Origin: Silene noctiflora
Lineage: Eukaryota > Streptophyta > Magnoliopsida > Caryophyllales > Caryophyllaceae
Reading direction: 5' to 3'
DNA length: 36,996 bases
Assembly: GCA_009801015.1 (NCBI GenBank)
Contig: VHZZ01009338.1
Coordinates: 1-36,996 of the forward strand
In this document: positions 11,608 to 27,590 of the stretch, in pieces
Numbering within the stretch: position 1 is the stretch's first letter
Layout of the letters: each line of letters begins with the position of its first letter
The notes under the pieces: model-generated
Databases searched by the model: none
What the model was told of the DNA's origin: nothing
The model's input: only the letters and a program-made list of their open reading frames with translations
Translations under genes and position numbers: made by a program

Positions 11608-14600
11608 ATGGGAAAAATTGTGCTTGTTCTAGCATTAATTTTGGTTAGCCAAATTTCTACCACAATAAAAGCACAAACATATGTATACTACGGTTGTGTC
11701 GGGTACGATTTCAATTACACAACTGGTAGCGTATTCGAAAAGAACCTCAATCGCCTTTTCGATAATGATCTCACCCCTAAATCCTCTTCTCTAAAGTTCT
11801 CTAATTCCACGGTTGGTTCTGGTTCGAACCAAGTATATGGCATCTTTCAATGTCGAAACGACGTTGGCCTCGATATGTGTAACGCATGCGTTAAGAACGC
11901 GGTAAAAAAGATATTTGAGGTGTGCCCTTCAGAGGGTGAAGGTATAGTATGGTACTACGAGTGCATGTTACGATATGCTAATCGTAACATCTTCTCAACG
12001 TACGAGACATCTCCTTGGTCGTACTATTATAACGAGCTTAATGTGTCGAACTATAACGAATTCGCTCCGACTCTAGCGAATACGTTGAATGAAGTCATCA
12101 AGAACGCTTCGTATGCTTTGCCATATTATGGTTCCGGCCAAACAAATTGGTCATTGTTCGAACAATTATATAGTTTCGCACAATGTACCCCTGATATTGA
12201 TCGATTTGGGTGCAATAGTTGTCTCAAATCCGCTTTATCGTTGATAAATCAATGTTGTTCTAGAAGTACATGGGCGATGGTCTTCTTGCCTAGTTGTCAC
12301 TTGAGGTATGCTATGAGCCCCTTTCTGAAAGATCAATCGACTATCGGAGAAGGTGAGTTTTCGACCTTTTTTTTTCCCATTTCGCACGGTTTTAATACGG
12401 ATTACTTCCTCCATTCCACTTTTATTGTCCTCTTTCTGTGATACAGTACGTGAAAATAGTGAACTACTCATTATACGCCTAGTTAAATAACTTCTCGTTT
12501 TCTATTTTCCTTATACGGGAAAGTGGTGATTGACCCCCATAACTTTGTGCAATTGTGAAATTAACCCCCACAACTTTCAATTGTAGTAATTTGACCCCAT
12601 AACTTACATAATAAGTGAAATTAAGCCTCTTTATCAAAATCTCACGAGAAATCTAATTTATCATATAAAAAAAAAGTAAAAATAGTTTTAACATACGTAT
12701 GTAATTCGGTATGCCAATGGCAATTCACAATTTTTAGTGTTTTTTTTTTTTGAAATGTTGAAAAATGGAAAAAATTTGAATATTTATTTTACCCTTTTAT
12801 TATATTTTTGTCATGAAAATATTTTATTCCAACTTCTGATTTTAACACAACTACCTAATAAAATAATTTGAAATTAAATTTTTTTTACAAAAATTGCAAA
12901 AAAAAATCAAAAAAATATGTACTTTATAAAAAAAATAATAAATTGTTTGATTTTCGTAAGGTATTTTTAATTTTTTTATCTAATTTATCCTACTTTTTTT
13001 ATTAATTTTTTTGTAAACTTTTATTTTGTATTTTTCATAAAAATATAATCATTTTTACTTCTTTTTTTTTTATATGAGAAATTGAATTTCTAGTGAGATT
13101 TTGATAAAAGGGCTTAGTTTCACTTATTATGTAAGTTATGGGGCCAAATTACTACAATTAAAAGTTGTGGGGGTAATTTCACAATCACCACTTCCCCCGC
13201 TTTGCCGAAGTTTATTGGTCATATGAGTTTTAGTCGGACAATAAGAGTGGAATGGATGAAATATATGTTAATTTTTAAACCATTACCTTGTAGACGATCC
13301 AGCTACAACGCCTACAAGTACAAGCAAGAAAAATACGACGAAGATGGCAACGGTTGTCGTTGTCGGAATAGCTGTTGGTGCATCAGTATTGATAGCTATT
13401 CTTGCTCTTGGTTTGTGGCTGTATTTACGCCGTAGAAACCGTAAAGCAACGAACAATGCATCGCGAAATAGCATGTCTCCGGCAACATCAAGTCATATAC
13501 ATCATGGTAATTACCTAAACCTACCGTCATTAATATATGGTAACAATCGATCTTATTTCTATCTACAATCTTATCGTATATGGTTCATCAAAAGTATTCC
13601 CAAAATAGAAATAAAGGTGAACAATTGACCGAGACATCACGAAATGAAAAGGATAAACAAATAACTGGGACGGAAGGAGTATTTTTCATCAAGAAAAAAA
13701 GACGTGCCTTCCATGCCTGTAATTAGTTGATTTTCAACGACATTAAATAGACAAAGTCGCTTCCATCTAAGGAGCCAGTCTATTTTAAAACGACAACATC
13801 CGTCTTACGATAAAAATATAAATTAAATATGTTTTCACTTGTTTATATAGCACTAACGTTTTGCTAATCCTATACATTCTCCTTTTATCTCGTCTACCAT
13901 GCTTGACCCGTTTTAAATTTAATAAGCATATTGCCGTCTTAAACGAGAATTTGTAGGAAAAGAAAAGACTAAGTCCCCGAACCCCAATGCAGTTTACATA
14001 ATGCATGCTAAAGTTGCATAATATTACTACTCCTTCGTCTCAATCAAGTATTTACATTTTTATTTATTATGAGTGATATTTTAATCAAATTTGAGTATAC
14101 GATTGGCGAAAAAGGAGTACTTTATTCTTTGTGTTACAATAGTAATTCACATACGGCGTATTATTGTGTAAGACAATTTAATGAGTAAGACAAACTCAAT
14201 ATCAGGGTGATCGGGGGATTGAAATCTTGCGGGAATTTTCAATTACCTAGGTTTAATTCATGCATAGGAAAAGGCAAGTCCCATAATTTCGGGAAACCTA
14301 ACAAACCCGATTTTTCCAATTCATAGAAATTATAAATTCACCCATTTTTAATGTGGCAAAAAAACGCACCATGTTCATGGACAATGAAGTATTAGTGCTG
14401 GTCTACGTCGAGAGTCGAGTAAAAACTCTGCTTCGAAGTTATAAGTTCTTTGTATGGCTAAACATTCATGCACATTGGGATTTAATTTTTTGTTGATGCA
14501 ATAGTCCTGCAATTTCCCGTTACACAAAAACTTTAGAGAGACGGTGTCTCACGAGACCTATTCCCGTTATTAGGGCTCATCGATGAATCTGAGTCGTGAA

Positions 14601-16206
14601 ATGATTAGCGACTAAAATAACTTTACATAGGGTAATAACATATACTCCCTCGGTCCCAATCGTTTCTTTACCTTTGATAAAAATATCCCTCCCGAGAATA
14701 AAAAAAGGTAAACAGATGAATGTATGACTGTATGACGGAGGGAGTATAACTATAGTATCGTATATCGGTAACACCGGGTGGCGCTATCTCATTTTCCTTC
14801 AACTAATGTCTGACTGTGAGTTCTCGGATAAAACAGGAAAAAGTGAGGCAGAGACAATGGGAGACGCGGAATGCGTGCAATATGATTTCGGCACTCTAAA
14901 AATTGCGACAAGAGACTTCTCAGCTGATACTATGTTGGGTGAAGGCGGATTCGGTATAGTGTACAAGGGAACACTTAAGAATGGACAGTACTTAGCCATT
15001 AAGAGGCTCTCTGACGGTGCCTCTGGACAGGGTACCAAGGAATTTATGACGGAAGCACGCTTACTAGCGAAGCTTCAACACAGAAATTTGGTTAAACTTG
15101 TTGGATTTTGCTCTGAGGGAGATGAAAAACTACTCGTCTATGAATATATGTCTAATGGGAGCGTGGACCGCTTCTTGTTTGGTATATTCTCTTTCGACAA
15201 ATTCTGTATAATCTACTCCATTACCATTAAATTCTGTATATTCTTGTAATTGCTGTGAAAGTTTTAATTGTCATCTGACTACTTCTTTATATGGTATTAT
15301 AGATCCGAGCAGGCGGCCTCTTTTAGATTGGCCAATACGATACAGAATTATAATGGGGATTGCAAGAGGACTGCAGTACCTCCACGAAGACTCTCGTCTC
15401 ACTATCATACATCGTGATCTTAAACCTGGTAACATATTGTTGGATAAGGAAATGAATCCTAAAATAGCTGATTTTGGTTTGGCAAGACTCTTTGGAGGTG
15501 CAGAAAAGTCCGGGAAGACAATGCGCATTGTCGGAACACAGTATGTTAACACTTATGACCTTTCTTCTCCCCTTATAGGCATTCCGTAATCTTGTTGTGC
15601 ACTCACACTCTAATTTGCAGAGGATACATGGCACCTGAATACCTGTTGACAGGGGACTACTCTGCCAAATCCGATGTTTATAGTTTCGGAATCATGCTTT
15701 TGGAGATAGTGAGTGGCCAAAAGAACAGACTAACAAAACTGTCATCACAAAATGAGGACCTCTCCATTCAGGTTAGTTCAAAATACACAAGCCACATTGC
15801 ATGTCTGCAACTAATTAATAAGGAGTACTTCGTAAATCATATTAACTAAAACCTTGATTTCGAATTAAAGGCATGGAAGCTCTGGAACGAGAAGCGATCC
15901 TTGGACTTAACAGATCCTATATTATTCAACACTTGTTCGAACAATGACGTGATGAGATGCATTCAAATCGGAATGTTATGTGTACAAGCATATGCAGAGC
16001 AAAGACCAACCATGACAGCAGTGGTTTTGATGCTGACGGGTTCTGTCGATCTTCCATTGCCATCAGCACCAGCGATGTCCTCCCAGCAGTATAGCATGCC
16101 TATGGCGTACAGTGGCGGGCAACAAAGTGACCCTGATCAGTATTCTACCAAGTCGTTCACTATGCGAACCGATATGCACCAGGACTTATACCCGAAACCA
16201 AGATGA
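11608..16206 (+). CDS. Gene C: cysteine-rich receptor-like kinase (CRK), six exons
   Basis: Exons are 11608-12352, 13294-13506, 14837-15181, 15303-15540, 15621-15771 and 15871-16206, giving 675 residues in frame. The signal peptide is about 1-22 (cut before QTY). DUF26 motifs are [13 protein letters not shown] and [14 protein letters not shown] Thr/Ser/Lys-rich stalk precedes the membrane span ([18 protein letters not shown]...). The kinase has GEGGFG, K375, HRDLKPGN (from 471), DFG 491-493 and MAPEY, all intact. Exons 3-6 match A and B in length and phase, including the fused exon 3. Introns 1 and 2 are enlarged (941 and 1330 bp) by MITEs: a nested pair in intron 1 and two Stowaway copies in intron 2. 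All introns keep consensus borders. The receptor-kinase assignment is secure; the specific signal is unknown. Confidence 0.93.
12405..13261. mobile_element. Stowaway-like MITE split by a later insertion
   Basis: The left end CTTCCTCCATTCCACTTTT (from 12405) and the right end GGAATGGATGAAA (to 13261) are near reverse complements and are flanked by TA (12403-12404, 13262-13263). The match continues inward (ttattgtcc / ggacaataa). The interior is interrupted by the foldback element at 12518-13199, leaving roughly 175 bp of the host MITE. Confidence 0.7.
12518..13199. mobile_element. Foldback-type MITE with long inverted repeats
   Basis: The left arm from about 12518 (gggaaagtggtgattg) is repeated in reverse complement in the right arm ending about 13199 (caatcaccacttccccc). 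The arms match over roughly 170-190 bp (12518-12705 against 13030-13199), including ataacttacataataagtg and its complement cacttattatgtaagttat. The centre is AT-rich and non-coding. No clean target duplication was found, so the superfamily is left open; Mutator-like is possible. It lies inside the MITE at 12405-13261. Confidence 0.75.
13603..13679. mobile_element. Stowaway MITE fragment in gene C intron 2
   Basis: It ends in acaaataactgggacggaa followed by ggag and TA, the right terminus of the local Stowaway family. An inner motif (gaacaattgaccgag) also matches the copy at 5845-6051. The left terminus was not seen, so the start is approximate. Confidence 0.5.
14645..14744. mobile_element. 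Stowaway MITE, 100 bp, in gene C intron 2
   Basis: The left end CTCCCTCGGTCCC and the right end GACGGAGGGAG are inverted repeats flanked by TA on both sides (14643-14644, 14745-14746). It ends about 90 bp before the splice acceptor of exon 3. Confidence 0.85.
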
Positions 16207-16530
16207 TTGATACAACCCTGTGTCTTTTGAAAAGTTTCACCAAATTCTGTATAATTTATTTTGTTTCCATGAGACGATATGTCGTGTCGAGTGATTTATT
16301 TTTTCGCAAAAACTTAACCCATTCAATACGAAATCAAAATTTAAGGATGCTCCGATACATATTTTTTTAGCTTTAATACCGGTTTATAAACCAATGCGAG
16401 ATTTAACCAAGAACCAAATTCATACCGAAAACTTCAAGGAATCATCAAACTAAAAAATGATTAATAAGTAACAAGTTGATAAATTTATATGCAAATATAG
16501 TTCCTAATAACAAGTTACAAACTTGGTCCA

Positions 16531-16582
16531 AGTCAATCATCATCACACTTATCACCACCAAGTGGGAACATTGATTTGTCAA
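16531..16582 (-). promoter_or_regulatory. Two W-box cores upstream of gene D
   Basis: AGTCAA at 16531-16536 and TGTCAA at 16577-16582 are TTGACT and TTGACA on the minus strand, 150-200 bp before the gene D ATG. Paired W-boxes are typical of WRKY-regulated promoters. Short motifs can arise by chance, so function is inferred only. Confidence 0.35.
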
Positions 16583-16730
16583 CTCGTTACCACCAGATGA
16601 CGCTATCTCGCCACCAAGTCGATCATATCATCATATATTTATTTAAATTGATAATTTCAAACTAGAACACATTAACTATACAAGAAGAAACTAAAGCATA
16701 TAATTAACATTATTTACACCAAAAAAAAGG

Positions 16731-18497
16731 ATGAATTCCAAACAAATTATTCATTTATTTACCCTTCAAATTATCATGATTTCACTACTCCAAAGTGCTA
16801 ATTCTGAAGAACAAATCGATTTCGCCGGTGGAGTTTGTCTAAAAACTGAAAATGTTAGCACAAGTAGCCAATATCACAAGAACATAATTTCCTTACTTGA
16901 TAACTTCCTCAATCAGTCCTCCTACTCCAAGTTCTTTAATGCCTCCGTTGGCAGAGATGGTGATATCGTCAACGGTCTCTACGTTTGTCGTCCTGACGTC
17001 TCCCTCGACACTTGCCACTCCTGCATAGAGGCGGCGGTAGATACCTTCAACCAGCATTGCTTCGACGTCAAGGAAACCTTCATATGGTAATATTAATATT
17101 TTACTTAGAAATCATATTGTACTCTGTATATATTACACAAATTCTTGTTTAAGACGAGGCATATCCATTTCACTATTAAACGGATTAAATAGATACCATT
17201 TGATAACACGGGTTGTCTAGGGTCTAGCGAAACTTAGTCTCTATTCTCAGTATGTATGTGGTAGTATCCGTGTTCATTTTTAAATTCAAGACGGATATAT
17301 TTGTTCTGAGTAAGATAATCGATAATATTAAGCATGGTTGTTGAAATTGATTTAGTATAATCCACAATAGATGAAGACCAAAAATATAAAACAATTCATG
17401 ACGACGTCAATATAATCAAATGAGGGAAGTACATAAAAATATCGCTTTCATTTGTAAAAGTCAACTAGCTTGACAATGTCAATGACTCAATGAGGGAGTT
17501 AGTTAAGTAGAGTTGTACACGGGTCGGGCTGACCCGGGACGGGTCAAAAGGGGGAGGGCTTAGTCTTGGTTAGGCCTTACTAATTTTTTTTCGTTTTTTG
17601 CTTAAAATGACGGGCCAAGGGCTAGCCGGGCTGGAAAATTAGATCCCGGACCTGGCCGGGATATGAGGTCGGGCCGGGCCAAAAATGGACCGGGCTCTAG
17701 TTTTTGCCTCGTGGTTATGATAGAAGTATAGTGATAATATGTTATTGGTCCGATTCCCACTTCTTCCAATATTATACTACCTTTCCGGCTCGTTTGACAA
17801 AAAAAATGATATACAAACAGTCATACATCATGGTAGTTGAAAAATATGGGTTTTGGGGCTTGTATATGTCATCTTGTTAAAAGTCACAAAACGGAAATAA
17901 TGATTTGGAATCGGTTAATATGAATCAGAAATCTCGTTCTTATATTTCTCAATCAAAAATTTATGTTGTGTACTGTTACCTTTGATATATAGGTACCAAG
18001 AATGCATGCTCCGGTACTCAAACCGGACCATTTTTGCCATCCTCGAAACAAAACCATGGGATTCGAGCAATAGCAATCTCAACGTATCTCGACCTGACAT
18101 TTTCCCATCCATCCTTAACAAGACCATAGGGAGCATTATCGCGAAGGCGTCATTGCCTAACAATGAAGATCGTTTTGCCTACGACCACACGAGTTTTACC
18201 GCCTTTGAAGGGTTGTACGGTATGGCATGGTGCACTCCTGATATAACATCGTCGAATTGCAAGCAATGTTTGGACACTGCGTTCAGTCGATTTTCAAAAT
18301 GTTGTAACAATGCTTTGGCGCAAAGGGCCTCTGTCCTTCTCCCTAGTTGTATATTGAAGTATGATACGGCTCCGTTTATCTTTGGTTATTCGCCTCCTCA
18401 ACTCGCTCCTTCACCTTCACCTTCACCTTCACCTTCGTCTTCACCTAATTTACCTTCACTTTCACCTTCTTCTTCCCCTTCTCCTTCGCCTTCTTAG
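16731..18497 (+). CDS. Gene D: secreted double-DUF26 protein with Ser-Pro tail
   Basis: Exons are 16731-17086 and 17993-18497, joined inside the Trp codon of the FIWYQEC segment, giving 286 residues. The signal peptide is about 1-25. Two DUF26 domains carry C-RPDVSLDT-C-HS-C and C-TPDITSSN-C-KQ-C. The last 34 or so residues (253-286) are a Ser-Pro-rich run encoded by a CCTTCA-type hexanucleotide repeat, then a TAG stop and an AATAAA signal. There is no membrane span or kinase, so this is a cysteine-rich repeat secretory protein (CRRSP) expected in the apoplast; relatives include ginkbilobin-like antifungal and mannose-binding proteins. SP repeats are known sites of proline hydroxylation and arabinogalactan addition, so a glycosylated wall-associated tail is plausible. 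Alternatively it is a CRK that ends within its stalk and lost its kinase. No kinase relic lies downstream. Confidence 0.85.
17515..17705. repeat. GC-rich segment inside gene D intron
   Basis: A block of gggtcgggc, acccgggacggg, ggccgggcc and accgggct words stands out in an AT-rich intron. The repeated 'gggcc/cccgg' theme suggests inserted repeat DNA. No coding frame or clear ends were found. Confidence 0.4.
18408..18494 (+). repeat. In-frame hexanucleotide microsatellite encoding the SP tail
   Basis: CCTTCA units, with CCTTCG, CCTTCT and CCTAAT variants, repeat in frame and encode Ser-Pro dipeptides at the C terminus of gene D. Because the unit is six bases, slippage would change tail length without shifting frame. 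Confidence 0.85.
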
Positions 18498-18517
18498 CCG
18501 GCACCTATGTGATTGTC

Positions 18518-18523
18518 AATAAA
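18518..18523 (+). terminator. Polyadenylation signal of gene D
   Basis: AATAAA lies 21 bp after the stop codon. It supports the stop at 18497 as the real transcript end. Confidence 0.5.
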
Positions 18524-18975
18524 ACTCTTATGATTGAATGATTGTGGTTATGTGTAAATAATACATTTTTTTTTATATTTGGTCTACTATTAGTAGTCAA
18601 AGTTGTTATTTTGTTGGATTGTATAAGTCAAGTAAGCAAGAGAAAACAAATTTAATAATTTAAAGGTGGAATTTAGTTATTTTGGATAAAATTTATTAGA
18701 ATCGGAGAGGGAGGAGATTTGGATAAGATAATCGTAGTATTATTGATAATCGTTCGTGATTGAAACGATTACATGAACCCCTCTTTATATGGAGGTCTAT
18801 TTCTACCTAAACTACGAAACATAATAATCTCGTAATATCTCCGATATCATGGTATTCTACGTGATCATGATATTATCTTATTCTCGTATTATTGTCATAT
18901 TCTCTAACAGAGCCTCGCGCTTTGTTAGAGCTCAATCTACTTAACAACTTGAATCATCCCCGCACTAAAATTATA
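18524..18975. other. Intergenic DNA, no gene seen
   Basis: AT-rich sequence with no exon-like content. In particular, no kinase or membrane-span remnant follows gene D. Confidence 0.5.
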
Positions 18976-19087
18976 CTCCCTCCGTCCCGGTCATTTGGTC
19001 CACTTGTCATTTAATAATTGGTCCCCTCCTCTTTCCTTAATCTTTGTGCAAAAATCAAAGGACGACAATTGACACCAATAGAGGGAG
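18976..19087. mobile_element. Stowaway MITE, 112 bp
   Basis: It begins CTCCCTCCGTCCCGGTCATT and ends agagggag, with TA on both sides (18974-18975, 19088-19089). The right end is diverged. It lies about 590 bp upstream of gene E. Confidence 0.75.
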
Positions 19088-19560
19088 TACTCCATATTAC
19101 AATGCGGAAAATATATGGAATCATTTACATTGACTAAAAGGGTAGTTTTTAGCACTTATTAATTCGGCTCAATTTGATTACGGAGTAGTTTTTAGCACTA
19201 AAATTAAATTCGAGACAATCCGATTATTCCGATAGTTCATTGTATAATTGAGATGATAAAAATCATATAGAAATGAAATTTAAAAAAAAAAAAAAAAAAT
19301 TACCACAAAAGTACAACACGGCCTTAAATATCGGACGTATTAATATTAGCATTGAGCCGGTATTAGCTGCATTTATAGCGAAACGACCAAGATTAGACCA
19401 CGACGACGACGGATTCTAAAGTTAAATCCAAAGCCAAGAGTTAATTCTTTACATAACAGTATCACCCTGATACCAAACACAACAGAAGAAAGCCGCCTTC
19501 TTACAAGTCAAAAGGTTAGGTTAAGAAAGTACCGTGAATTGCTTTGTGGAGCAACCATAG

Positions 19561-19571
19561 TTGACTTGACC
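19561..19571 (+). promoter_or_regulatory. Tandem W-box upstream of gene E
   Basis: TTGACTTGACC contains two overlapping TTGAC cores, 104 bp before the gene E ATG. Clustered W-boxes are stronger evidence than a single core for WRKY control, but this remains inference. Confidence 0.45.
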
Positions 19572-19674
19572 AGCATAACCAATAAGGGCAATTTCGGTAT
19601 TTCACACTTTCTTTTTTGGCCATAGATAGATATGCTTTTCTTCCTTCAAAAAAACCATAATTCTTTTACACATC

Positions 19675-22881
<3,207 letters not shown>

Positions 22882-23586
22882 CATTTTAAGATAGTCGTTC
22901 CGTTACAATTTGGTAGTTAGATCACTTCAGCTTTTTTAAACTCGGATGAAAAGAACAATTTTTCACTTAACATACGACTAGCTTTAGAGGTTGATTCGAA
23001 GGGGGGATATCGTCTAGAAGTAATATTGATTACATTATACTTAGCGCGCTGCTACTGACTGATTCCCTCAAATCACAGAGAATCGCTAACTGATTCCACC
23101 ATATTTCGATTCAATATCACAGTTTTTGGTTTAAACTGTCCTCTTACAGTTGAAAAGGTGTGTATCTATATGCGTGTTATGTATTTGTATCCAAGCGTAC
23201 TATGAATTATGCAACCATGTTCCTGATCATCAAATGAAGAAATTAAACAGGGCACTTTTCTGTCAATCCCGACACTCGAGCATGCTCCAACAGGGCACTT
23301 TTCTGTCAATCCGGACTTCTTTAGTCATAGTCTCATAGAGTTAATGGACTAAGGAATACTGTCTTTGATGTACAAGAAGGCGACGAGGACCGACTAAATT
23401 ATATAGCTAAGCTTTTCTTTGAATGACCTGGTCAAATACTGCTGTCTAATTCATCAATTTATTTGCAAATTTTATGTCAATCTTTATCTTGTAATAAATG
23501 CCTGAACAAATTATTGCAACTTCCTTGAAAGTTCCAAGCATTAAGAAGACTATTTCAACTCATTCTTCAGTTCTAAAACAATCAAG
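22882..23586. other. Intergenic between genes E and F
   Basis: No gene is supported. A direct duplication is present at 23249-23311, where cagggcacttttctgtcaat occurs twice 41 bp apart. The small open frame over it (23150-23338) has no recognisable motif. Confidence 0.5.
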
Positions 23587-23591
23587 TTGAC
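23587..23591 (+). promoter_or_regulatory. W-box core upstream of gene F
   Basis: TTGAC (in agttgacaga) lies 93 bp before the gene F ATG. A single short core is weak evidence, noted because each of genes A-F has one nearby. Confidence 0.3.
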
Positions 23592-23679
23592 AGAATTACA
23601 GAATGTTCAGAGAAAACTTAACAATTTAGCATTAACTTAAGAAGTGATTAGCTGTGTCGGTTTCTTAGCAAATATCGAT

Positions 23680-26915
<3,236 letters not shown>

Positions 26916-27590
26916 TTGGCATCGCAAAGTGGAGCAAATAATTGAGTACTGAAGTTTTACAATTCATTTGTATAGGATTACGGCAGGTAACTACAAAATT
27001 TCTTTCATAGGACGATGCTAAGAATTTGCAGTACAGTTTTGTGGGCTAATACCTGATTATTCTTCTTTCCATGTTGATTCGTTCTAAACTAATTGGTCAT
27101 ATTTTGATTTACCATGTTCCTGCTACTCTACTAGTATTTCCTTGCGTTTGGTCGCTTCCAAACATTGGTCATGTTCGGTAAGAGGCGGGGTTCGTGGAGG
27201 CGAACTTGTGTGTGCTGGTGACATGGTTAATGCTTGTGGTGAATCGTGAAGTCTCATCCCGAGGTGTATTGGATTGTATCCGTGCCCAAAATTTGGAAGT
27301 GGGGTAGATGATGAAGTCGAAGAGGACAGGGTCACTAAATTCTCGCTCATGAGTTTTAACACTACCCATTCTCGGGAAATCGAACTCAAGACGTCTAGGT
27401 TAACCCCTGTCTAGTTTATCCCAGTGCTCAAATGTAACATATTCTGTTCTTCAGCTCTGTAACCGAAAAAATATAGGAATACAAATCAAATTTCATTGAA
27501 TCACCGAGCACTGTGTATAGAATATACAGCGATCACAATGCAATTTAATTAACTATTGATAACAAAATCGGTCTACCGTGTATATTGTCC
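26916..27590. other. Intergenic between convergent genes F and G
   Basis: This holds the 3' ends of both genes. Overlapping minus-strand open frames at 27123-27389 lack recognisable domains. On the minus strand, gttcgatttccc (27385-27374) resembles a pol III B-box, so a decayed tRNA-derived SINE is possible but unproven. Confidence 0.4.

Noticed and set aside
27123-27389. Overlapping minus-strand open frames between F and G
   Set aside because: Two frames overlap in the same DNA, neither shows a domain, and a dispersed repeat explains them better.
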